Shown here piece after piece: positions 1-8,941 of a DNA stretch of 64,000 bases. The notes under the pieces were generated by a model. It was not told where the DNA came from. It saw nothing but the letters and a program-made list of their open reading frames with translations, and ran no database searches. Location of the stretch: positions 1,818,501-1,882,500 of the forward strand of contig NC_011420.2 of assembly GCF_000016185.1 (NCBI RefSeq), read 5' to 3'. The DNA is from Rhodospirillum centenum SW. GTDB lineage: Bacteria > Pseudomonadota > Alphaproteobacteria > Azospirillales > Azospirillaceae. The translations under genes were made by a program, and so were the position numbers. Each line of letters starts with the position of its first letter. Within the stretch, counting starts at the first letter, position 1.

Positions 1-936
1 CCGATCGAACTGGTGGCGCCGGACATCGAGCCCTACCGGCACGGCAACACGGGCATCGAGCATGTCGGCAGCATCACGGCGGACGAACCGGGACCGCATG
101 TGCTGGTCAACGCGCTGATGCATGGCAACGAACTGTGCGGGGCGGTGGCGCTGGACTTCCTGGTCCGGCACGGCATCCGCCCCCGCCGCGGCCGGCTGAC
201 CCTGTCCTTCTGCAATGTCGCGGCCTATGCCACGTTCGATCCCCGCTCGCCCGCCGCCTCGCGCTACGTGGACGAGGACATGAACCGCGTCTGGTCGCCC
301 GCCGTGCTGGACAGCCCGCGGGACAGCGCCGAGCTGCGGCGGGCCCGCCAGCTCCGCCCGCTGTTCGAGAGTGCGGACTTCCTGCTGGATCTGCATTCCA
401 TGCAGAATCCGACGGCACCGCTGATGCTCTGCGGCCGCACCTCCCGGGGCGAGCGACTGGCGCGGGCGGTCGGCTTTCCCGCCTGGATCGTGGCGGACGG
501 GGGCCATGCCTCCGGCCGTCGCCTGATCGACCATGGCCGCTTCGCCGACCCGGACGGCGACGCCATCGCCCTGCTGGCGGAATGCGGCCAGCACTGGCGC
601 AGGGACACCGGCCCGGTGGCGGTGGAGACGACCCTGCGCTTCCTGCTGGCGACCGGCTGCATCGACGCGGCCGACGCCGCCCCCTGGCTGCCCGGCGGGG
701 AGCGGCCCGATCCCTGCCTTGTGGAGGTCACGGACACCGTGACCGTCGGGTCCGACGCCTTCACCTTCAGCGAACCCTATCTGGGCATGGAGATCATTCC
801 GGCGGCCGGCACCGTCATCGCCAGCGACGGCGGCCGGCCGGTCCGCACGCCCTATGACGACTGCATCCTGATCATGCCGTCCCGCCGCCTCTCCCGGGGA
901 CAGACGGCCGTCCGGCTGGGGCGGCTGCGTCCGTGA
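1..936 (+). CDS. Succinylglutamate desuccinylase/aspartoacylase family hydrolase (5' end cut by window)
   Basis: Zinc-dependent amidohydrolase of the AstE/aspartoacylase (M14-like) family; these enzymes cleave N-acyl amino acids, and the substrate here cannot be told from sequence. The frame is open to base 1, so the true start lies just outside; the GTG at 13 is probably internal. The zinc motif HGNE (in NALMHGNELCG) is near the N-terminus, a third ligand candidate is the His of LLDLHSMQNP, and a conserved RxxDEDMNR segment lies between them. At least 311 residues remain, close to full family length. The stop overlaps the GTG start of the downstream membrane protein by 4 bases (GTGA), so the two are translationally coupled; an uptake-plus-hydrolysis pairing is an inference. 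Confidence 0.85.
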   Translation, partial: PIELVAPDIEPYRHGNTGIEHVGSITADEPGPHVLVNALMHGNELCGAVALDFLVRHGIRPRRGRLTLSFCNVAAYATFDPRSPAASRYVDEDMNRVWSPAVLDSPRDSAELRRARQLRPLFESADFLLDLHSMQNPTAPLMLCGRTSRGERLARAVGFPAWIVADGGHASGRRLIDHGRFADPDGDAIALLAECGQHWRRDTGPVAVETTLRFLLATGCIDAADAAPWLPGGERPDPCLVEVTDTVTVGSDAFTFSEPYLGMEIIPAAGTVIASDGGRPVRTPYDDCILIMPSRRLSRGQTAVRLGRLRP

Positions 937-2069
937 CGGCGGCGGAGGAAACGGAGCGGCAGGCGCCGGAGGCTGCCGGGGTGCCGGCGGGCACGGACTG
1001 GCGCGGCCTGGCCGCCACGCTGGGGCTGGGGGCAGCGGGCGGCAGCCTGTTCTTCCTGCTGCATGTGCCGCTGGCCTTCATGATCGGCGCCCTGGTGTCC
1101 GTCACGGCGGCGGCGATGGCGGGCGTGCGGGTGTCGGTGCCGCGGCGGCTGCGCACCGCGATGGTGGTCGTGCTGGGCATCATGCTGGGCAGCGCCTTCC
1201 GCCCGGCCATGCTGGAGCATCTGTCCGAGTGGGCGGTCAGCCTGGGCGGGCTGGTGCTCTATACCGTCGCCGCAGCACTGGCGGGTCTGCTCTATCTGCG
1301 CCGGGTCGCCCGGTATGACGGGGTGACCGCCTACTTCACGGCGATGCCCGGCGGCTTCCAGGAGATGGTGCTGATGGGGGCGGCGATGGGCGGCGACGAC
1401 CGCACCATCGCGCTGGCCCACAGCATGCGGATCATGCTGACCGTGCTGACGGTGCCCTTCGCGTTCCAGCTCCTGCCCGGCTTCGCCCCGGCGGCGCGCG
1501 ACTGGTCGCTGGGCGGGCTGGGGCCGGGGCTGATCGACCTGCCGCTGCGCGACGTGGCGCTGCTGGCGGCCTGCGCCCTGGGCGCACCGGTCGCCCAGCG
1601 GCTGCGCATCCCCGCCGGCATGCTGGTGGGGCCGATGCTGCTGAGTGCCGCCGTCCACCTGAGCGGGCTGACCGTGGGCAAGCCCCCCGGCCTGCTGGTC
1701 GCGGCGGCGCAGGTGGTTGTCGGCGCCGGCATCGGCTGCCGCTTCGTGGGCGTGCCGCTGCGCACGATCGTCGCCGTTGCCGCCGCTGCCCTGGGGCTGA
1801 CGGTGGCACTGCTGGCGGTGACGGTGCTGATGGCGCTGTCTGTCCACCTGCTGACGGGCCTGGATCTCGCGGCACTGATCCTGGCCTACGCCCCCGGCGG
1901 GCTGGCGGAGATGAGTCTGGTGGCCCTGTCGCTGCATGTGGACGCGGCCTTCGTGGCGACGCACCACATCGCCCGCATCGTGCTGATCGTCATCTTCGCG
2001 CCGCTGGCCTGGCGTCTGTGGCAGGCCCACCGGCGGCGCGGCGCCGGAACGCCCCCCGGCGTCAGGTGA
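933..2069 (+). CDS. AbrB-family (AmoA-like) integral membrane protein
   Basis: 378-residue polytopic membrane protein of the family Pfam calls AmoA/AbrB (putative ammonia monooxygenase, or AbrB membrane regulator); members have two repeats of membrane helices and no firmly known substrate. Two copies of the diagnostic Pro-Gly-Gly loop are visible, one as TAMPGGFQEMVLMG near residue 140 and one as YAPGGLAEMSLVAL near residue 325, supporting an internally duplicated transporter fold. The GTG start sits inside the stop of the upstream hydrolase. The 3' end overlaps the stop of the convergent 594-aa gene by 8 bases. The name 'ammonia monooxygenase' is historical and should not be read as function. 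Confidence 0.85.
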   Translation: MTAAEETERQAPEAAGVPAGTDWRGLAATLGLGAAGGSLFFLLHVPLAFMIGALVSVTAAAMAGVRVSVPRRLRTAMVVVLGIMLGSAFRPAMLEHLSEWAVSLGGLVLYTVAAALAGLLYLRRVARYDGVTAYFTAMPGGFQEMVLMGAAMGGDDRTIALAHSMRIMLTVLTVPFAFQLLPGFAPAARDWSLGGLGPGLIDLPLRDVALLAACALGAPVAQRLRIPAGMLVGPMLLSAAVHLSGLTVGKPPGLLVAAAQVVVGAGIGCRFVGVPLRTIVAVAAAALGLTVALLAVTVLMALSVHLLTGLDLAALILAYAPGGLAEMSLVALSLHVDAAFVATHHIARIVLIVIFAPLAWRLWQAHRRRGAGTPPGVR

Positions 2070-3846
2070 ACCGGGCCCGGTTCAGCAGGTCGTAGAAGGT
2101 CCGCAGCGCCTGGGCCTTCTCCTCCGCCGAGTTCAACCCCTCAATGAACTTGCCGTCGAAGTTCGGCTGACGCAGGTGCCCGATGATCTGGTCGCGGACG
2201 ATGCGGCGGGCGCGGGGGCTGGCCAGAACGTCCGCGGCGGCGAACTGTACCAGACGGGTCGCGCGCACCCGCAGGGGGGCGGAGGGATCGTCCAGCTTCT
2301 CGATGATGCGGGCCTGGACGATGTAGTCCGCCACCATCCTGTCCAGCCGGTCGGCCAGCGGGTCCTTGTCCGCTTCCCGCAGACGGGAGCCGATCAGGCC
2401 GCTGTAGACGGCGGCCAGCGCCTGCATCTTCGGCTTCAGCGGTGTCGCCGTCGGCATCAGGCCCTGGATGCCGCCAGGATGGCCCAGCGTACCCTGAAGC
2501 CGGTCGAGCACGGCGGCCTGCTCCGCCTGACCGGCAGGGCTGTCCGCCAGGGCGATCAGGTAGGCCAGACGGTCTGCCCCCGTGGGCAACAGCGACAGCA
2601 CCCCGTCCATGGAGAGACGCCGCCCCTCCCCGCCGCCCTGTTCGATGAAGCGGAAGAAGCCCAGGGTCAGCGCCTCCGCCACACGCGCACCGCCGAACAC
2701 GCCGGTCGGTTTCACCAGCCGGGCGGCCAGGGTCTGGAAGGCGTCGCGCTGCCGGTGCGGATCCCCGGTCAGGGGATGTGTGGAGCGCAGGCTGCGGACC
2801 AGCGATTCCAGCAGGATGCTGCGGGTTTCCGGCGCCTGGCCCGAGGCCGCCCACCGGCTGAGCACGGCCGTGACGGCCGGCGCCTTCTCCCGCTCCGACG
2901 GTTCGTAGCTGCCCTCGACGATGTCCACCAGCCGGTTGAGCGCGGTGGAGAGATCGGGCTGACGGCCCAGCAGATCCTGTACCACCGCCGGGTTGATGAT
3001 GGCGTCCGCCACCAGGGAATCGAGGACGCGGATGTACTGGGCCGCGTGGTTTCCGGCGGTCCCGGCGATCCCGTCCTCCCCGCCCAGGGAGAGAATCCAT
3101 TCGACCTTGCCCAGCAGGTTGCGGATGTTCACCAGATCGCGGCAGAGCACGACCTTGGCCAGATAATCCGTCTCTTCCGGATCGCCGTTGGCGTGCCGCT
3201 CCACCTCCGCCATGGTGGCGGGCAGGCCGGCTTCCTTCGGATAGGGCAGGTTGCGGCGGGCCACGGCCCGCTCGGCCCGGGTCCGCAGTTCCTCGATCCG
3301 GGCGTAGATGTCGTCGCGGCGGTTGCGGACATCCTCCCCCGTGGTCCTGGCCTGGATCGACGCGACCCGGCTGACCGCGTTGGGCAGCAGCGCCTCGAAA
3401 TTCATCACCCGCTTCATCTCCCCCGCATTGTGCAGGAGTTCCGAGGCGGTGAGGCCCTTCTCCTCCAGGTACTGGCGCAACAGACGGGAGATCGTCTGGC
3501 GGCTGTCGGGGCCGAGATACTGCTGCGACGCGGTGCAGACGGGCGCTTCCTCGATCGGGGAGATGGCGATGGGCCTGCGGCTGTGCAGGCGCATCTCGGT
3601 GAAGATCACCGTCTCCACCGTTCCCTGTCCGCCGGGGCGGTTGAACTCCCGCACGATGCGGACACCGTCGTGTCTGGGCAGGATGTGGACGGCGAACTCA
3701 CGCGCTTCCTGCTCGGAACGGCATATCCGTTCCAATACCCAGTGATCGGTCCTGAAGACCTGGACCTCGAAGCTTATGGTCGGTGCGATGCGCCCCGTCC
3801 CCCCGACATTCACCGCCTGCCGCATGGCTTTTTGCCCCCGGCGCAC
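2062..3846 (-). CDS. Conserved protein of unknown function, 594 aa, paralogue of the protein at 26016-27758
   Basis: I do not recognise a named domain. The product is soluble, with no signal peptide or membrane helix, mainly alpha-helical in character. The N-terminal ~95 residues look like a separate small alpha/beta module (FEVQVFRTDHWVLE...DGVRIVRE), followed by a long helical region that opens with LLRQYLEEKGLTASELL. A second protein in this window (580 aa, minus strand from 27758) aligns along its whole length: the W-x-GVR-V-R N-terminal block, the L-x-x-YL-[DE]-E-[KR]-x-LT-x-x-E-[IL]-L block, a DSLxAxxxxxP block near residue 290, and a matching C-terminal helix pair. The gene stands alone; the relatively AT-rich stretch at about 3890-3945 is its likely promoter region. 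An ATG slightly inside (MRQAVNVGG) is a possible alternative start. Confidence 0.8.
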   Translation of the reverse strand: MRRGQKAMRQAVNVGGTGRIAPTISFEVQVFRTDHWVLERICRSEQEAREFAVHILPRHDGVRIVREFNRPGGQGTVETVIFTEMRLHSRRPIAISPIEEAPVCTASQQYLGPDSRQTISRLLRQYLEEKGLTASELLHNAGEMKRVMNFEALLPNAVSRVASIQARTTGEDVRNRRDDIYARIEELRTRAERAVARRNLPYPKEAGLPATMAEVERHANGDPEETDYLAKVVLCRDLVNIRNLLGKVEWILSLGGEDGIAGTAGNHAAQYIRVLDSLVADAIINPAVVQDLLGRQPDLSTALNRLVDIVEGSYEPSEREKAPAVTAVLSRWAASGQAPETRSILLESLVRSLRSTHPLTGDPHRQRDAFQTLAARLVKPTGVFGGARVAEALTLGFFRFIEQGGGEGRRLSMDGVLSLLPTGADRLAYLIALADSPAGQAEQAAVLDRLQGTLGHPGGIQGLMPTATPLKPKMQALAAVYSGLIGSRLREADKDPLADRLDRMVADYIVQARIIEKLDDPSAPLRVRATRLVQFAAADVLASPRARRIVRDQIIGHLRQPNFDGKFIEGLNSAEEKAQALRTFYDLLNRARFT

Positions 3847-3987
3847 CCCGACCGCCGGAGGGCGGCACCTGCAGGGCGCTTCAGAATTGCGGATGATTTT
3901 GAAGTAAATGCATCGGATGTCAATGAACGGATTTACGGCGAAGGAAAAGGGCCGGACGGGTCCGCCGAGGACTGGTCCGGCTCGCCG

Positions 3988-4500
3988 TCAGTCCTTCGGC
4001 TTGCCTCGGGACCAGGTGGCATTGGCGGCGAACAGCGGCACCGTGGAAATCGCCATCTTGGCCGAGGCTTCCTTCACCTGCCGGCTGTAGACGACATAGA
4101 TCAGTGTGTCGTTGGCCTGATCGTAGATGCGGCGCACGGCGATGGACTTGAAGACCAGGCTCTTGCGCTCGGAGAAGACCTCCTCGCCGCTCTTCGAGGT
4201 GTCGATCTTCCCGATCACGACGGGACCGGTCTGCCGGCACGAGATGGAGGCGTTGGACGGATCCTCGAACCAGTTGCCCTGGGCCAGACGGTCGATCACC
4301 GAGCGGTCGAAATGGGCGATGTGGCAGGTGACACCCTGGATGTCGGGGTCGGCCACGGCCTCCACGGCGATCCCGTTGCCCGTCCAGTCGTTGGAGAATT
4401 CCCCGACCTTCTCGGCAGCGGCGGGGCCGGCTGCAAGGCAAAGGGCGCCCAGGGCCGCGGAGGGGGCAAGGCGGCGCAGGAAACGGATCGGCAGGCGCAT
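3988..4500 (-). CDS. creA: CreA family protein, exported
   Basis: 170-residue member of the CreA family (PF05981), secreted proteins of unknown biochemical role found across proteobacteria. The N-terminus has a typical Sec signal: basic MRLPIRFLRR, a hydrophobic core and AAGPAAA before a likely cleavage near residue 29. The mature part carries family features including FSNDWTGNGI, DPDIQGVTCHIAHFDR and SISCRQTGPV; the two cysteines could form a periplasmic disulfide. Length is normal. No operon partner: both neighbours are separated by more than 140 bases. Confidence 0.9.
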   Translation of the reverse strand: MRLPIRFLRRLAPSAALGALCLAAGPAAAEKVGEFSNDWTGNGIAVEAVADPDIQGVTCHIAHFDRSVIDRLAQGNWFEDPSNASISCRQTGPVVIGKIDTSKSGEEVFSERKSLVFKSIAVRRIYDQANDTLIYVVYSRQVKEASAKMAISTVPLFAANATWSRGKPKD

Positions 4501-4685
4501 GGTCGGGTCCCATCGGTTCGGAGCGGATCAGCCGCGGCAAGCCTAACGGTTGGGAGCGGTCCTGCGCAATCGCCCGCCGGCCCCGCCGCACGACGGCGCT
4601 GAACCAACCGTCGCGGGCGGTGTTCTACCCTGCATCCCGGCCCGCCCCGGCGGGCCTTCCCCGGAGCACAGGAGCGTTGGGCGGC

Positions 4686-5798
4686 ATGCCTGAACAGACC
4701 GCGGTGGACCGCACCTTCGCGGAGGCGCAGGCCGGGCGGACGGCCCCGGCCGACGGCCGCGACCTGCTCCGGGTGCAGACGGTGGCCGTTCTGGTGCTGC
4801 TCGCGCTGGCGGTGATGTACACGCTCCACTTCACCCGCGAGGTGCTGCTGCCGGTCTTCCTGGCCTTCCTGCTGAGCCTGCTGCTGCGCGGGCCGGTCAA
4901 GGCCCTGCGCCGCCTGCACCTGCCCGAACCGCTGGGCGCGGCGCTGGTGACGCTGGCGCTGCTGGCCGCGGCGGGCGGGCTGGCCTATGTGCTGTCGGAG
5001 CCGGCGACCGCCTGGGTCCGCCGGCTGCCTGTCATTCTCTCCGAGGTGCGGGAGAAGTTCGGCGACATCCAGGCCCAGATCGAACAGGCCCGCCTGGCCA
5101 CCGAACGGCTGCAACAGATGACGGGTGCCGGCGATGCCCCGCCGGAAGTGGTGGTGCGCGGTCCCTCCCTGGCGGCCGAGATCCTGTCGCAGACCCAGAT
5201 CGTGATGGCACAGGCGGCCGTGACCCTGGCGCTGACCTTCTTCTTCCTGGCGTTCGGCCGGCACACGCTGGAAAGCGTGCTGCGCTCCCTGCCGCATGTC
5301 CGCGACCGGCTGCATCTGGTCGATATCGTCAACACGGTGCAGATCAACATCTCCGCCTATCTGATGACGATCACGCTGATCAACTCGGCGCTGGCCTTCG
5401 TCACCGCGACGCTGCTCTGGGCGCTGGGGATGCCCAACCCGGTCCTGTTCGGCGGCATCGCCGGCCTGCTGAACTTCATCCCCTACATCGGATCGGCCTG
5501 TACGACCATCATCCTGGCGATCGTGGCGCTGCTGAGCTTCGACACCTGGTGGGCCGTGCTGCTGCCGCCCGCCTGCTTCATCATGCTGACCGCCCTGGAG
5601 GGCAACTTCGTCACGCCCACCATCGTCGGCCGGCGGCTGACGCTGAATCCGATCTTCGTCTTCGCCACCGTGCTGTTCTGGGGCTGGCTGTGGGGCATGC
5701 CGGGGGCGTTGCTGGCCGTACCGATCCTGGCCGTCTTCAAGATCCTGTGCGACGCCACCCCGCCCCTGCGCACCCTGGGCGCCCTGATCGGTGGCTGA
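4686..5798 (+). CDS. AI-2E family transporter (PF01594 permease)
   Basis: 370-residue membrane protein of the AI-2E transporter / PerM family. These are inner-membrane permeases; some export autoinducer-2, others are Na+/H+ antiporters, so the substrate is unknown here. Visible features are two N-terminal membrane helices, a soluble helical insert around residues 120-160 (rich in Q and E), and the family signature [10 protein letters not shown] followed by the C-terminal helices. The ATG at 4686 was chosen because AGGAG at 4670-4674 precedes it and the sequence before it has no membrane character. The SPFH/NfeD pair begins 80 bases downstream on the same strand and could be co-transcribed. 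Confidence 0.87.
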   Translation: MPEQTAVDRTFAEAQAGRTAPADGRDLLRVQTVAVLVLLALAVMYTLHFTREVLLPVFLAFLLSLLLRGPVKALRRLHLPEPLGAALVTLALLAAAGGLAYVLSEPATAWVRRLPVILSEVREKFGDIQAQIEQARLATERLQQMTGAGDAPPEVVVRGPSLAAEILSQTQIVMAQAAVTLALTFFFLAFGRHTLESVLRSLPHVRDRLHLVDIVNTVQINISAYLMTITLINSALAFVTATLLWALGMPNPVLFGGIAGLLNFIPYIGSACTTIILAIVALLSFDTWWAVLLPPACFIMLTALEGNFVTPTIVGRRLTLNPIFVFATVLFWGWLWGMPGALLAVPILAVFKILCDATPPLRTLGALIGG

Positions 5799-5878
5799 TC
5801 CCTGCACGCGGCATTGCGGAATTCCCCAAAGAGACGCATCTAAGGGAGGATTGCGCAACCGCTGGAATCAGAAAGGCC

Positions 5879-6901
5879 ATGGTGGAGATGGAAGGCGTGA
5901 GCCTGTTCGTCGTGGCGATCGTGGTGTTCGCGGTCGCCCTCGTCCTCTTGAGCGTGAAGACCGTGCCGCAGGGCCGCGAATACACGGTCGAGCGCTTCGG
6001 CCGCTACACCCGCACCCTGTCACCGGGGCTGAGCTTCATCGTGCCGGTCGTGGACCGGATCGGCTCCAAGCAGAACATGATGGAAACGGTGCTGGACGTC
6101 CCCAGCCAGGAGGTCATCACCAAGGACAACGCCATGGTGACGGTGGACGGTGTGGTCTTCTTCCAGGTGCTGGACGCCGCCCGCGCCGCCTACGAGGTCA
6201 ACAACCTGCAGCTCGCCATCCTGAACCTGACCATGACCAACATCCGCACGGTCATGGGATCCATGGATCTGGACGAACTGCTGTCGCAGCGCGACCGCAT
6301 CAACGCCCAGCTCCTGCATGTGGTGGACGAGGCGACGCAGCCCTGGGGCGTCAAGGTCACCCGCATCGAGATCCGGGACATCCAGCCGCCGCGCGATCTG
6401 GTGGACAGCATGGCCCGCCAGATGAAGGCCGAGCGCGACCGCCGCGCCGTCATCCTGGAGGCCGAGGGCGCGCGTCAGGCCGCCATCCTGCGCGCCGAGG
6501 GCGAGAAGCAGGCCGCCATCCTGGAGGCCGAGGGCCGGCGCGAGGCCGCCTTCCGCGATGCCGAGGCGCGTGAGCGCGCAGCCGAAGCGGAAGCCGCTGC
6601 CACCCGCATGGTCTCCGAGGCCATCGCCAGCGGCAATGTCCATGCCATCAACTACTTCGTGGCGCAGCGCTACGTCGATACGCTGAAGGAGTTCGCCACC
6701 AGCCCGAACCAGAAGATCCTGTTCATGCCGGTGGAGGCGGCGAGCGTCATCGGGTCCATCGGCGGCATCGCCGAGATCGCCCGCGACGCCTTCCCGCCGC
6801 GCACCGGCGGCGGAACCGGGGAAGGCCCCGGCGGGAACCGACCGGCCGCCGCACCGCGCAGCCCCTGGGCGACCTCCGGCGCCCCGGCCGGCGAGAGCTG
6901 A
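5879..6901 (+). CDS. SPFH/Band 7 (stomatin-like, QmcA type) membrane protein
   Basis: 340 residues. A single N-terminal membrane helix (about residues 7-25) is followed by the SPFH/Band 7 domain ([28 protein letters not shown]) and a long alanine/glutamate-rich coiled coil with repeated EAEGxRQAAI segments around residues 190-240. Such proteins form large oligomeric cages in membrane microdomains and are often encoded with an NfeD protein, as here (12 bases to the next start). The ATG at 5879 has AGAAAGG just upstream; a second ATG nine bases on is also possible. QmcA-like naming is by architecture only. Confidence 0.9.
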   Translation: MVEMEGVSLFVVAIVVFAVALVLLSVKTVPQGREYTVERFGRYTRTLSPGLSFIVPVVDRIGSKQNMMETVLDVPSQEVITKDNAMVTVDGVVFFQVLDAARAAYEVNNLQLAILNLTMTNIRTVMGSMDLDELLSQRDRINAQLLHVVDEATQPWGVKVTRIEIRDIQPPRDLVDSMARQMKAERDRRAVILEAEGARQAAILRAEGEKQAAILEAEGRREAAFRDAEARERAAEAEAAATRMVSEAIASGNVHAINYFVAQRYVDTLKEFATSPNQKILFMPVEAASVIGSIGGIAEIARDAFPPRTGGGTGEGPGGNRPAAAPRSPWATSGAPAGES

Positions 6902-6913
6902 CGGAGCACGGCC

Positions 6914-7363
6914 ATGGAGGGAGTCCGCATCGTCTTCTGGCACTGGTGGGTGGCGGCCGTCCTGCTGGGCCTGCTGGAAATGTTCGTGCCGGGGGCTGCC
7001 CTGATCTGGCTGGGGCTGGCTGCCGGCGTCGTCGGGCTGACGCTGCTGGTCCTGCCGGACCTGTCCTGGCAGGTGCAGTTCGGCGCCTTCGCCGTGATCG
7101 CCATCGCCGCCGTTGCGGCCTCACGCTTCGTGCCGACACGCCGGCTGGAGGAGACCGACCAGCCGACGCTGAACCGGCGCGCGGAGCAGTATCTCGGCCG
7201 CACGCTGCGGCTGGAGACGGCCATCGTGAACGGCCGAGGCCGCGCCTATGTCGGCGACAGCCTGTGGACCGTGGCGGGGGTGGAGGACCTGCCGCAGGAT
7301 ACCGCGGTGCGGGTGGTCGGCGTGGACGGCGCCCTGCTCCGGGTGGAGCGGGCGCCGGGCTGA
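6914..7363 (+). CDS. NfeD family protein
   Basis: 149-residue short NfeD protein: three hydrophobic helices within about residues 8-75, then a C-terminal OB-fold beta domain (YLGRTLRLETAIVNGRGRAY, DSLWTVAG, LLRVERAPG). Short NfeD proteins are the usual partners of stomatin/SPFH proteins, and the gene follows the SPFH gene with 12 bases between them, so the two almost certainly form one operon and one membrane complex. It lacks the N-terminal ClpP-like protease domain of long NfeD proteins, which is normal for the short type. Confidence 0.9.
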   Translation: MEGVRIVFWHWWVAAVLLGLLEMFVPGAALIWLGLAAGVVGLTLLVLPDLSWQVQFGAFAVIAIAAVAASRFVPTRRLEETDQPTLNRRAEQYLGRTLRLETAIVNGRGRAYVGDSLWTVAGVEDLPQDTAVRVVGVDGALLRVERAPG

Positions 7364-7400
7364 CGGAACAGAGGGGGGGCGAAGGGACGGCCGGGGAGAC

Positions 7401-7823
7401 TCACTCGTCAGCCGTCAGCTCCTCCATGGTCTGACGGACCACCTGGACGATGGCCGCGCCGCGTTCGCGGGTGTCCACGCCCAGCGAGCCGGCGATGACC
7501 GACAGTTCGATCTCCGTCGTCGGGGCGTAGCGGCAGATCTCCGTCAGCAGCGCGTTGGAGAGGATCTCTTCGCGCGACAGGCCGGTGGCCCGGGACACAT
7601 CCGCCCGCCAGGACTTCAGCGCCTCCATGATGGCGCTCTCGATCTGTTCCTGCTCTTCCTTGCGGCGCAGGTCGCGGTACTGGACCAGCAGGCGCCAGGC
7701 CCCGTCGGCATAGGCGGTATCGACCCGCACCGCCTCGACGCTGCGAAGGAAGGAGGCGACTCTGGCCTCGTCGTCCTGGGCGGACTCTTCGCGGATGGTG
7801 AAAGTGCGGATGTCCAGGCTCAT
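7401..7823 (-). CDS. Small protein with a stand-alone HRDC-like domain
   Basis: 140 residues, soluble. The N-terminal ~60 residues form a small alpha/beta segment (MSLDIRTFTIREE, AWRLLVQYRD) and the C-terminal ~70 resemble an HRDC domain, the helical nucleic-acid-binding module of RecQ helicases and RNase D: LKSWRADVSRATGLSREEIL, LTEICRYAP and a final LSVIAGSLGV...IVQVV helix pair match the usual HRDC pattern by eye. No helicase or nuclease domain is present, so a role as a nucleic-acid-binding accessory protein is possible but unproven. It is convergent with nfeD (37 bases apart) and has no obvious operon partner. Confidence 0.7.
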   Translation of the reverse strand: MSLDIRTFTIREESAQDDEARVASFLRSVEAVRVDTAYADGAWRLLVQYRDLRRKEEQEQIESAIMEALKSWRADVSRATGLSREEILSNALLTEICRYAPTTEIELSVIAGSLGVDTRERGAAIVQVVRQTMEELTADE

Positions 7824-7963
7824 AGCGGGTTCCGTCGCTCCGATGGGCAGGGCCGGGCGATCCGTCTCCCGGCCGCGACAGTATAGGGCCTCGGGATGAC
7901 GAACGCACGATCTACCCAGTTCAGCCGGGGTATCGCACGGATAGATTAAGGGAGGGCTAAGAA

Positions 7964-7993
7964 GAACAGGGCGCCCGTGCGGGCGCCCTGTTC
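7964..7993 (-). terminator. Strong hairpin, probable terminator of the SapC-family gene
   Basis: A perfect 13-bp inverted repeat (GAACAGGGCGCCC, loop GTGC, then its complement) starts 22 bases after the stop of the gene ending at 8016. On the minus strand it is followed by a short T-containing tract (TTCTTAG), so it fits an intrinsic terminator for that gene. Confidence 0.7.
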
Positions 7994-8015
7994 AGAAGAG
8001 CGGGAGCCGGGCGGA

Positions 8016-8765
8016 TCAGGCCGCCGCGGTGCGGCGGGCCGTGGCCTCGACCAGCTCGTTCCAGTGACCCAGCGACATCAGGTGCGCATAGACCAGCCCG
8101 ATCCAGTTCCGCTTGCGCCATTCGAGGAAAACCTCGTCGGGCAGCTCGTTGAACTTCTTCTCATCCACGACGCAGAAACCGGAGAGCGAGATGCGCTTGT
8201 TCTCCGGCGTCACCATGTCGGCCCGCTGTTCGGTCAGCAGGCCGCGGGACTTCAGCTCCTGGCAGAAGGCCTGGGTCTGGAACGCCGACTGGTTGAAAGT
8301 GCCGCAGAAATTCAGCGCATCCTGGCCCGCCGCCGCAGGCTGATCGCCGTCGAACAGGGCGAACTCCCCGTCGGGACCGACCACCCCCTTGTCCTCCTCG
8401 ATGCAGAGGATCAGGCGCTCGCGGTCCGGCGTCTCCATCAGGATGAAGGGGTAGCGCCGGACATAGGCCGGGATCGGCTTGCCGCGCTTCCAGGTGCCGT
8501 CATCCTCCAGGTACAGGTTCTCCTGCGGACGCAGGCCCACCAGCGCCACGACGGACGGCTGTTCCCCGTTGGTGAAGACCAGCGGGTAGTGGCCCTGGAG
8601 CACCGGAAATTCCTCCAGCACCACCGGGATCGCATTCGTCCCGGACGCATAAGCGAAGCTGCGGCGCTGCTTCACCTTCCAGTCCTTGTGGCGCTCGATC
8701 GCCACGGGTACCGGCGCCTTGTAGAACAGCGGCATCCCTGCCGGCGCGCCCGTCGCTTCGCTCAT
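8016..8765 (-). CDS. SapC family protein
   Basis: 249-residue member of the SapC family (PF07277), named after a Campylobacter surface-layer gene; biochemical role unknown and unrelated to the SapC peptide-transporter permease. Family features seen: MPLFYKAPVPV near the start, SFAYASGTNAIPVVLEEF, ENLYLEDDGTWKRGKPIPAY, YPFILME and the C-terminal LSGFCVVDEKKFNELPDE followed by HLMSLGHW. No signal peptide. The gene is monocistronic, with its own terminator hairpin. Alphaproteobacteria often carry such genes singly; a surface-layer role here is only an inference. Confidence 0.87.
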   Translation of the reverse strand: MSEATGAPAGMPLFYKAPVPVAIERHKDWKVKQRRSFAYASGTNAIPVVLEEFPVLQGHYPLVFTNGEQPSVVALVGLRPQENLYLEDDGTWKRGKPIPAYVRRYPFILMETPDRERLILCIEEDKGVVGPDGEFALFDGDQPAAAGQDALNFCGTFNQSAFQTQAFCQELKSRGLLTEQRADMVTPENKRISLSGFCVVDEKKFNELPDEVFLEWRKRNWIGLVYAHLMSLGHWNELVEATARRTAAA

Positions 8766-8888
8766 GACTCGTCCCTCGCCTCATCGCATTCCGGTCCGAC
8801 CCGTCCGGCCGGACATATCGGCTCCACCTGCACAATCGCGGCTGACGTGTCAACAATGCTCGTCCGACGGGCTTCGCTTTGTCGCCGC

Positions 8889-8916
8889 CGGCACGGCACG
8901 ACACGGCACGGCACGG
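8889..8916. repeat. Short tandem repeat of CGGCA-like pentamers
   Basis: Five adjacent 5-bp units (CGGCA, CGGCA, CGACA, CGGCA, CGGCA) plus a trailing CGG lie in the intergenic region between two minus-strand genes. One unit differs by one base. No coding sequence overlaps it. Confidence 0.7.
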
Positions 8917-8941
8917 CGGCCCCGGAGGGCGCGACGACCGG

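Noticed and set aside
933-2069. Ammonia monooxygenase
   Set aside because: The family label is historical. The sequence is an AbrB-type duplicated membrane protein without the metal ligands of AmoA.
2176-4602. 808-residue plus-strand open frame over the unknown gene and creA
   Set aside because: It crosses the intergenic region and two genes on the other strand, has low-complexity composition, and lacks any recognisable domain.
8016-8765. Antimicrobial-peptide transporter permease SapC
   Set aside because: The name clash is misleading: this protein is soluble and matches PF07277, not the ABC permease.
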